Below are positions 56,961-64,000 of a stretch of 64,000 nt of DNA, in pieces. The notes under the pieces were generated by a model, which saw only the letters and a program-made list of their open reading frames with translations, did not search any database and was not told where the DNA came from. Within the stretch, counting starts at the first letter, position 1. Each line of letters begins with the position of its first letter. This DNA comes from Cystobasidiopsis lactophilus (taxonomy: Eukaryota; Basidiomycota; Agaricostilbomycetes; Agaricostilbales; Chionosphaeraceae), in the NCBI GenBank assembly GCA_001599975.1, contig BCIO01000002.1, positions 2,491,883 through 2,555,882 of the forward strand. Reading direction: 5' to 3'. A program made the translations under genes and the position numbers.

Positions 56961-57554
56961 ATGTCACAAATGTCGCTTGAAGGAACTTGCCACTGCAAAT
57001 CCATTCAAGTCAAAGTCCAGCTGCAGAACAAGGACTACTCGAACAAGGCCGGCGTTTGTTGGTGCAAGGATTGCTCGAAAACCAGTGGCTCAATCTCGTT
57101 CGTCGGCATCACTACCCTCACTTTCTGTGCGGTGACAGCTGAGCTGTTTTGGATTGACAGATGGACATACATCACGTTCCCGTTGGCCGACGTTGACTTT
57201 CAAGCGACAGGCGGGGCCAGGCTGGAGGTTTATGAGAGCAGCAAGGGCTTTGAACGCAAGCACTGCTCCCGATGCGGCTGCCTGGTCAGTTGGCAGGGCA
57301 CCGGCCAGCCTACCGACGTCGACGTGTCCTATGCCTTGTTTCCAAGAGAGCAGCTTGGCACTTCATTTACCCTGTGGGCCTTCCCTCCCTCCTGGTGTAT
57401 TGTTCGCACCGTACTCACACAAGGTTTCCGCAGAGACCGCCATTTTTGGCTCTCGCAAGCGCCGGCTGATGCACAAGAGTGGGTCAAGGTGCTTGTCAAG
57501 GAGTCGCTCGTCACGGCGTACACCCGGGACACCGATAGCGAGCACTTCATCTAG
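56961..57554 (+). CDS. GFA (CENP-V/GFA) domain zinc protein 1
   Basis: Member of the GFA family of small zinc proteins named after the glutathione-dependent formaldehyde-activating enzyme; most fungal members are of unknown substrate. Exons 56961-57097 and 57161-57554 give 176 residues. The zinc ligands appear as GTCHCKSIQVKV, VCWCKDCSKTSGS and KHCSRCGCLVSW, the usual CxC, CxxC and CxxC set. The C-terminal SQAPADAQEWVKVLVKES matches the corresponding end of the next gene. The residues between PREQLGTSF and that end contain an unusual Phe/Trp/Pro-rich segment and could hide another small intron. Its neighbour downstream on the same strand is a paralogue. Confidence 0.8.
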   Translation: MSQMSLEGTCHCKSIQVKVQLQNKDYSNKAGVCWCKDCSKTSGSISFVGITTLTFCAVTAELFWIDRWTYITFPLADVDFQATGGARLEVYESSKGFERKHCSRCGCLVSWQGTGQPTDVDVSYALFPREQLGTSFTLWAFPPSWCIVRTVLTQGFRRDRHFWLSQAPADAQEWVKVLVKESLVTAYTRDTDSEHFI

Positions 57555-57791
57555 GACAGAGTCAGACTCTCTCCGCCCGCTTATCCGACCCAGATCGCCT
57601 CTTGTAACGCCGCACGACTGCATTGATTTCACGACAGCACTGCATTTCGAGATACTCTGCCACCCAGTCCATCGTTGAGGTGGTCGCCACCACCCACTCG
57701 CCCGCGCCTTGGCGCGTGGAGCCGCTCAAAGCGATTGATCCAACTCTCGCTCTTGTTCAGCCGTCGTTTGCTCATCCCCAACACTAAAGCA

Positions 57792-58358
57792 ATGTCTATC
57801 ATCGGTTCTTGCCACTGCGGCGAGGCCAAATTGAAGGTCACCGTTCCCAAGGACACCACCGTCACTGCGTGCTGGTGCCGAGACTGTGCCAAAACGATCG
57901 GCGCATACGGTTCGTCGTTTCTGGCCTAATTACAAAGCCTCAAAAGAGTGTGCTGACACTCGCATACGTGCAGCCTGGTCGGCAATCCCAGTCAAGAACG
58001 CCGACTTGGAGTTCACGGCTTCTGGCTCGCTGTCGGACTACGCCAGCTCCGAGACGGTCACCAGGAAGTTCTGTGGCAAATGCGGCTGCTTCGTGGCATT
58101 TGTTATTAAAGACTTCGACGAGACCTACGTCTCGGTGACGCTGTTCGACGATGCGGACATCAAGGACTTCAAAATGTAAAGTCTCTTGTTCGCAAAACTG
58201 CTTGGAAGGCACACACTCATTGAAACGCAAACATCAGTGGTGGAGGCATCTACGTTGGTTCGGCCAGCGCTCAGGCTCAAGAATGGGCCAAGTGCCTTCA
58301 CAAAGCGGGTGTTTCGGAGGCCAGGATTGGGGGAGATGACAGCGCCCTCATCGCATAA
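57792..58358 (+). CDS. GFA (CENP-V/GFA) domain zinc protein 2
   Basis: Tandem paralogue of the preceding gene. Three exons, 57792-57909, 57974-58175 and 58238-58358, give 146 residues with consistent phases. Zinc ligands: GSCHCGEAKLKV, ACWCRDCAKTIGA and KFCGKCGCFVAF. The C-terminal GGIYVGSASAQAQEWAK aligns with the end of GFA 1. It is shorter and more canonical than its neighbour. The first intron in both genes falls at a comparable place soon after the second cysteine pair, which supports a duplication. Substrate unknown. Confidence 0.85.
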
Positions 58359-58407
58359 GAAAAGGCAGCAATATTAAGGACATACACCAAGAATTAAGGA
58401 ACCAATG

Positions 58408-59673
58408 TCAATACCACTTCAACCCCGAGGACGACGCCGGTTTCCGCCGAAAGAATTTTGCCACCAAGCTCGAATTTTTCTTGGGTACTGCTTCTGTCTC
58501 CAGTTTCTTGATGGTGCCAAGCTCGGAGGGCTGAGGGCTTCCTTCTGCCACGGTGGAAGTAGAGAAGCGAGACAGCTCCAATGGTGTGCCGCCTCGTTCA
58601 GTGAACTTCCGCCGAATTGGAGAGATCTTGCTGCCATGCTGGAACTTCGGGGCCGGGCGGCTGTAGGTGTGACTTCGCTCTTGGCTGACCAAAAGGGCTT
58701 GGCTGTTGGAATGCCTCAGTCGGAAAGAGACCAAGCGTTTCGAGAAATCAGCCTACAACTCCGATACCCGTTTCCAAGACTTGGCGTCGGAAGCTATGCC
58801 GGTTTCTGCGGTGCGATAAAAGATCAACCTTGGACTGGGCCCAAGGAACCCTCCGCCTGCTTACTGGCGTAGCCCCCGCGCTGTGCCTTTCCGACTTCCT
58901 TGCTGGTTCCAAAAAGAGAGTCTATGGCCTGATAGCAGCGTTTCAAATACGAGAACTCAATGAATTACTGGCCAAGAGGAATGATAGACGGACAACACAC
59001 CTGCATCGGCGGGATGATCTTGTCGTCCTCAGCCTCCTTGCTACCGGCTCTGGGCCCTCTGGCCTTGTCCAAAGAAATGTGTAAGACAGGCGAAGAGTAG
59101 GTGTGGCGCAGAGACAAGCCAGATAGGTCGCGAGCGGCTTGCGATACACTGGAGCGCCGGCGCTTGCCCTCACTTGAAAAGGGTGTTTTCCGAACAATAG
59201 GACTGGGGGGTGCCATAGGCGGTGATATAATGGAGCCGAAGTGTGGTATGAGTGGGGCTGGTGAATCCAGGTCATCTAGATCGTCTTCATCCATCGAGGC
59301 GGTCTCGAGGAAGCTTCGGCCCTTGTATCCGTCGTTGAGCGCATCGGCGGAGAACTTAAATACCACGGGAGATATTTCAGATGAAGGTGAAGGCTGGTAG
59401 TCAGATCTACTTGGCGATGGCAGGCTGCAAGGGGCGCGGAGAAGAGAATTCAGCAACGCGGGTGAAAACAAAAGGAAGGAATGGACGAGCTCACGGCGAC
59501 CAATCATCGCGAAAGCAATCTTCAAATCCACCCTTACGTTTCCAGGGGCCGCCGTTGTTGTCGGCGTTTATAGTGTCAAGTTTGAGAAAGGTTGGAGGCA
59601 AGACAGGTGAAGGCCGCCCGCGCCTTCGGTCGAAGAGGCTGTCGCCAGTGGGTGACTCGGCCAAGAGAGACAT
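58408..59673 (-). CDS. Unknown disordered Ser/Pro-rich protein
   Basis: I do not recognise it. Four exons, 59673-59495, 59424-59001, 58928-58836 and 58752-58408, make 1041 bases, 346 residues, with good GT-AG junctions. It is low-complexity and rich in Ser, Pro and charged residues. Many SP and TP sites occur (SPTGD, SPLPSPSRSD, APPSPIVRKTPF), which would suit CDK or MAP-kinase phosphorylation. RRRSSVSQAARDLSGLSLRH is a basic patch. There is a short acidic run, MDEDDLDDLD, and the C-terminus VAKFFRRKPASSSGLKWY is conserved-looking. No signal peptide or domain seen. A nuclear or cell-cycle-regulated adaptor would fit but is not shown. Confidence 0.6.
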
Positions 59674-59828
59674 ACTATCCAAGAGCAACAACACTGTCGA
59701 ACACTCCCAAAAGACGGATGGCGAGCGCGCTCAAACCTCGCGCCGGAAATAATCGCTCTCCTCCTTTTGTTCCCGTCCAACAAAAGCGAATCATTCCAAG
59801 CAAAGTGTGCTAATTGTTTATTAGACAT

Positions 59829-60426
59829 GGCGACCAATGCACCAAGATTCTCTCGCAAGCACACAGAACCAGGCACAGCAGAAGGCGTAGGAGCTGGGAC
59901 CAGCAGAAGGAATTCGAAGCGGTCCCTGGCACCCGCTTGACTGGTCCTCCGTAGAGTCTTTCGCAGCATTCTCGACATCCGTGAAAACGTTAAGATGACG
60001 AGACACGGAGCAGAGGCGAGAGGTGCACGCAATGATCGAAAGTTCTGGTGGCACTTCAACTTGGGTCTGCCGGTGGTGGCAAAAGAGACTCAGTCGGAAT
60101 CCGCGCCCATCGAACTGGCAGGCTCACACGCGCTCTCTAACAAGTGTAATGCCATGAAATCCAAACCGCAAATGGGCTTTCGCAGCTTCCCACAAGCCAG
60201 ACCACAAAGCCGTTGGAAGGTCGCCACTGGCACCTTGAGGCGTTCGACTCTTGCTCCCAAACCGTTCGCTTCTCGCAAGCTCACGGCTGCTCTCGTTTCA
60301 CTCGAGCCTCTACTTGGAGCTTCAGACAAGCCCGGCAGCCAGCCAGCGAGCTTACTGCATCTGTTTCAGCAATCCCAGCCTCGGGCTCACTGCGCTCTTG
60401 AAGGCTACCTCCCGCCTTGCGACAGC
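59829..60426. other. Region upstream of F-box E
   Basis: About 600 bases between divergent genes. The reading frame of F-box E is open back to 59995, so part of this stretch might be an N-terminal extension, but the composition upstream of 60427 does not look like the basic N-termini of paralogues A-D. No other feature seen. Confidence 0.35.
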
Positions 60427-63266
60427 ATGGACGCAATCCCAATCCCTCAAGAGCATCTACCTGGCGGAGCAACAGCTACCGCCATCGGCAGCGCTGCAAG
60501 CACTCTCAAGCACTCTCCCGTTTCGAACGGCTCCTCCGCTGAGAAGGCGGGGCCAAAGCGACAAAAGCTCGACTTTGCTCACCCAGCTTCTCAGCGGTGC
60601 TTGTTTCATGAGCTTCCCCAAGAGTTGATGGTCATGATCTTCGCCCACCTGGACCTGACATCCATCCAGCAGCTGCTCCAAGTCTCCAGGCGGTTCCTCG
60701 CCGCATCGCGTGACAGCTACCTTCGACAGACATGGCTCAGCGAGAATTTCACCAAGAGAGACCGACTGATGCAGCTCTTTCGGATGCCTGGTCTTTGCGA
60801 CCTTCGAACCGTCGAGGCTGGTGAGACATCCATTGCGCCGTTAACAAGTTTCTTGCTCGCCCTGACCTGTGATCCTAGTCTTGAACAAGTCGTACTTGAG
60901 CCGCCACTTCGTCCAAACGCTCAACACTTCGGCTTACAACCAGGCTCCCAAGTGGCTTCCGCCTTCCTTCGGAAAACGCATTCCGTTCGAAGTTCTTTTC
61001 GACGTGAACCAACGCGCAGTGGCGCTTTTTGGCGACTTTGATTGCAGAAGTGAGAATTTCGACGCAGAACGCCTCGGTCAATGGTAAATCCTCGTCGCCA
61101 GCGCTTGCGCTGTCTAAGCTTAGCTGAGACGCTGTATCCTTACAGGGTTGGATCAAACGGCAAGAGAACGCGCGCTCCAAGTCCCCGCTACCACGAAACA
61201 CCAGAATCAGCTTGGGCCAGGCTGGAGGACACGTTGGGCCGGGGCGCCTTCTCTGCCAGCAGCGACGATCCGGTCAACAGCCACATCATCTGTGGGTGCC
61301 ACCCGCCGCCTTGTTTCATGTTCTTTGAGTCTCATACTGCTTTCATTCTCAGCTGCCATCACCAAGCACCCTCGGGTGTTAGACGCTCTGCTCCAGCGCG
61401 GATGGGAGCTCTCGGACTTGGAGATCACGGCCTGCCTAGCCCAGCCATTCTCCGAGGCCGGCGCAACTGTCGACAAGATTCAGCAACATCTCATACAAAT
61501 GAAGGAACGACACCCCGCCCTTTCCATCAACGCTCGCTTCGTGCGAAACCTCCTTGACGGCTACCAATCCGAGCGCCGTCTCTGGTCAGATAGGGCCGGC
61601 CTGTCGCAAGAGCAGTTTGTCATGATCCAAGGCATGTGAGAAAGGCAAGAGCTCGACTTCGACTTGGAGGCTGTGGTGGCGTCCTACTTGTTGGAGATGC
61701 CAGGGGAGCAGTTCAATTCCCGCGCGGCCTTCATCCTTTTCGTCATTGATCGCTTCCCTGGTCTACTCCACGAGCACTCTCAGCTCCAGTACATCTTCAA
61801 GCGCACGCTCTTCTTCCTTGTCGGTTTCGAGCCATCTCCCAATCCCAGCGGCCGATGGGGGATCCCGCTGGTCCCCACGCGCTTTTCGGACGCGACCATC
61901 GCAGCTGCGCATGGCTACACCGCCGACACTCTGTGCGCCGACCTCGCTCGCCATACGCTGCAAGTGACGGTCGAGGACATGAACCGACTCCTGCTGGAGT
62001 TCATGCCTCTGGAGCCCGTGCTCACCTACCTCGACCAGAACTTCAAGGCACATGCCCATGCCACTGTCACCAACGCTCTTGACAAGATCCTACAGAGCCC
62101 GGGCCATTCCCACGCTCTTGTGTCTATACACCGGTACAACGCCTCGTTCAAAAAGAATGTTCGCCGCCGTGTGCTCGACTGCACGGTTGTCCCCAAGCGC
62201 CTGGGCTACCGCAAGACTGTCGTCAGCACAAGCTTTGGGATGAACCTCAAGATGAATCGCCCTGAGATGTTCGACGACAGCTTCTTTGTGAAGCCGTTTG
62301 TGAACCGAACCTCCAGGTCGACGTTTGTCGGCACCCCAACGACTGGGCGCTCCTTGGGCGAACAGCTTCTCGAAATGTTCGCTTCGGACTTTGACAATGA
62401 GGTCTTACAGGTGCGTTTTCGCTCGACGTCCTTGTTCAACAAAATGCGCATCCTGAGTCTGCGGTGCGGCCAGGTTTTGCTCATGCACGCGATCCTCAAT
62501 TCAAATTCAAGCTTTGTCGGCAAGATTCTCCTGAAAGGCGTAGAGCCGACAATCCTCCACTTTTCTGTGACCTCTAAACTTGGCATCCCCATGTCGAGGC
62601 CAGTCATGAACGCCTTGCGAGTCTGTCCTTTCAACGCACATACCAAGACCACCGTGTGCGACGCCTCCACCGCAGCACGATTCAAAGCCTTGTCCAACCC
62701 CAAAGCGCACGGGGGTCCAAGCGCGGGCCGCTATCGGCGCTATCATGTTAAGCAAAGGTCACCCGAGGAGTTTGACACTGCAAATCTCCGGAAGTGGATT
62801 GCAGAAGTCAGTCTTTATTGCTACACTTTCCCAAATCTCTACTAAAGAACTGTGCGCGCAGATTGAGTTGATCGCCAAAAAGGACGAGGACAGCACCAAG
62901 CGGTACAACTCGACCAACAAACTTCCAAAAAGCGACCGGTCTGCATTCTTCAAAGAACTCAAGCGATGGATCAAGCGCTTTCGACGGGATGTCGAAGAGC
63001 AAGAGGCCAAGGCCCTCGCCGTCAAAGAGCAAGCTGCTCCAGAGCCAATGGCAGAAGACGACAATGACCCAGATACGGCAGAGGCAGTGATGGGTCTACT
63101 GGGCCTGTCTGGCAATCCTTGGACCGGCTTCGAAGAGCTCACAGAACAGGATGAGGCGGACGATGAGGCGGACGAGCAGGATGAGGGTCGATCACTCACG
63201 CGCAGAGGAGTTTTCGACCGAACGCAGCTACTGGAAGCGCAAAGGAGGGGGTTTCTTGACCTCTGA
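60427..63266 (+). CDS. F-box/ankyrin-like family protein E, with one in-frame TGA
   Basis: Fifth paralogue, inverted and about 35 kb from D. Six exons: 60427-60820, 60879-61083, 61146-61291, 61353-62410, 62474-62806, 62862-63266; 2541 bases, about 846 codons. F-box: FHELPQELMVMIFAHLDL, LQVSRRFLAASRD. Then LTKRD-like FTKRDRLMQLFRMPGLCD, AWARLEDTLGRGAF, the hairpin HPRVLDALLQRGWELSDLE, HPALSINARFVRNLLDGY, TLQVTVEDMNRLL, LLMHAILNSNSSFVGKILLKG, KRWIKRFRRDVEE and an acidic tail. A TGA at 61637-61639 interrupts exon 4; the frame continues unchanged on both sides and aligns with D, where the same position is a TGC cysteine codon. It may be a recent nonsense mutation, a sequencing error or readthrough. 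The start is uncertain. Confidence 0.75.
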
Positions 63267-63700
63267 TCGTATCATTTGTGCGGGTCACCACAACCACCCA
63301 AGGTCTTTCTGGCGTGGAAACTGGTCAATCTGTCTGCCCTTGTACCTTTAAGTCTAGCGCTTATCACTGCACTTGCTCTCTGCCCAACAAGAAAACGAGA
63401 CCTGCCCTGCTGCTCTCTCTCTCTCTCTGACTGAGTCGAAGGCCGTCGAAGAGCGATTAGCACTGGGTGGCGAATGACGATCGTCGATGATTGAATGCGT
63501 TGCTCTGCCCTCGATTACCTATACAATGAAGCCCTGTCATTGCCTTCCTGTCAACTGCCCCCTTGCCCAGACTCTTGGTAGCTTTGAACAGCGGCGGTAA
63601 AGAGTTTAAGTTGGAAATGCCTGCGTGAAATGTCTAGTACTCAGCGCAAGCACAAACTGGTGCACAAAGAGCCAAGGACTTACATGAGAGAGCCCAGCAC
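63267..63700. other. Intergenic region between convergent genes
   Basis: 434 bases holding the 3' ends of F-box E and the peptide precursor gene. The only structure seen is the CT run listed separately. Confidence 0.4.
63411..63428 (+). repeat. CT dinucleotide microsatellite
   Basis: About nine TC/CT units in a row, downstream of F-box E. Simple repeat. Confidence 0.75.
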
Positions 63701-63955
63701 TCATTTTCTCCAAGACTGTCCGCCCCGGCTGAATGCCTCTCTGGCGCCATTGTCTTCCTTCTCTCCAAAGTCGTCCGCAAGTGCCCTTCTCCATGTCTGC
63801 CCGCCCCGGCTGAAGTCAGTCGTGCTGCCGTCGTCGTCTTCGTCGCTCTGCACAGTGGCGCCTGCAATGGAGAAACCGGTGTGCTTTCCATTGGCGACTG
63901 GAGTGGCCCACGCGGCGGCGACAAGCACGGAGAGGATCAGGACTGAGGCTTTCAT
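63701..63955 (-). CDS. Secreted repeat-peptide precursor (Kex2-type candidate)
   Basis: Unknown secreted precursor of 84 residues in one exon. The N-terminus MKASVLILSVLVAAAWATP is a signal peptide. An acidic pro-region (SDEDDDGSTT) leads to FSRGGQTW-RR, then a spacer ALADDFGEKEDNGAREA, then FSRGGQSW-RK at the C-terminus. The two octapeptides differ at one residue and each is followed by a dibasic pair, the cleavage signal of Kex2-like proteases in the Golgi. The DNA of the two copies is also nearly identical, which indicates an internal duplication. Such precursors release several copies of a short peptide in fungi (mating factors, repeat secreted peptides, RiPP cores). There is no CaaX box. 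No function is known to me. Confidence 0.7.
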   Translation of the reverse strand: MKASVLILSVLVAAAWATPVANGKHTGFSIAGATVQSDEDDDGSTTDFSRGGQTWRRALADDFGEKEDNGAREAFSRGGQSWRK

Positions 63956-64000
63956 CTTCGAAGACGCCGCTTTGCTAGACTTGGTGGCAGGTAGAAGAGA

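Noticed and set aside
58405-58872. Plus-strand frame of 155 codons
   Set aside because: Antisense to the last exons of the Ser/Pro-rich gene at 58408-59673, whose splice phases fit.
61637-61653. A tiny intron removing the TGA in F-box E
   Set aside because: The GTGAGA looks like a donor, but every nearby AG either leaves an intron under 35 bases or breaks the frame conserved with D.
1-64000. tRNA, rRNA or CRISPR features
   Set aside because: No cloverleaf with paired A and B boxes, no rRNA-like blocks and no spaced direct repeats found by eye; small RNAs could be missed.

Overview
The window looks like nuclear DNA of a basidiomycete yeast or related fungus. Almost every gene is cut by several short introns of about 40-75 bases with GT-AG ends, and the coding DNA is GC-rich. 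The conserved genes (TUL1, SEN2, NOC4, DBP9, ERG26, MSH6, a CDK7-type kinase, dynein intermediate chain) are standard fungal genes. A Pucciniomycotina-type yeast is my guess; I could not test it. I recognised no transposon, virus-like element, rRNA, tRNA or CRISPR array. All coordinates come from reading the sequence by eye. Where exon lengths summed to a multiple of three with matching phases I treat the gene model as solid. No homology search was possible.

Layout. 1-9157: the 3' end of a TUL1-type Golgi ubiquitin ligase, methylenetetrahydrofolate reductase, an MFS efflux transporter, a double EthD-domain protein (minus) and an atypical SDR. 9244-25692: the striking part, four minus-strand paralogues (A, B, C, D) of a large F-box protein with ankyrin-like helical hairpins; THP3 (plus) and SEN2 (minus) sit between B and C. 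26063-32773: a conserved plus-strand block with dynein intermediate chain, an ERG26-type dehydrogenase and the DBP9 helicase. 33195-35139: two tiny minus-strand genes, one for a Gly/Met-rich protein and one for a protein ending in a CaaX box. 36016-45999: a small secreted protein, a CDK7/Kin28 kinase, NOC4, a TMEM53-like hydrolase and MSH6. 46209-59673: a Cys-rich secreted protein, a PMU1-type phosphoglycerate-mutase-family protein, an unknown protein, a RAD51 paralogue, a YPK1/Gad8-type AGC kinase, a mucin-like membrane protein, two tandem GFA-domain proteins and an unknown disordered protein. 60427-63266: a fifth F-box paralogue (E) on the plus strand, interrupted by one in-frame TGA. 63701-63955: a small secreted precursor with two near-identical peptides, each followed by a dibasic pair.

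Two candidates for something undescribed stand out. The first is the F-box family array: probable SCF-type substrate receptors that have multiplied locally and share sequence signatures and intron positions. The second is the repeat peptide precursor at the right edge, which looks like a Kex2-processed secreted peptide. Gene architecture is also notable: many micro-exons (9-18 bases) and three introns that seem to start with GC rather than GT.
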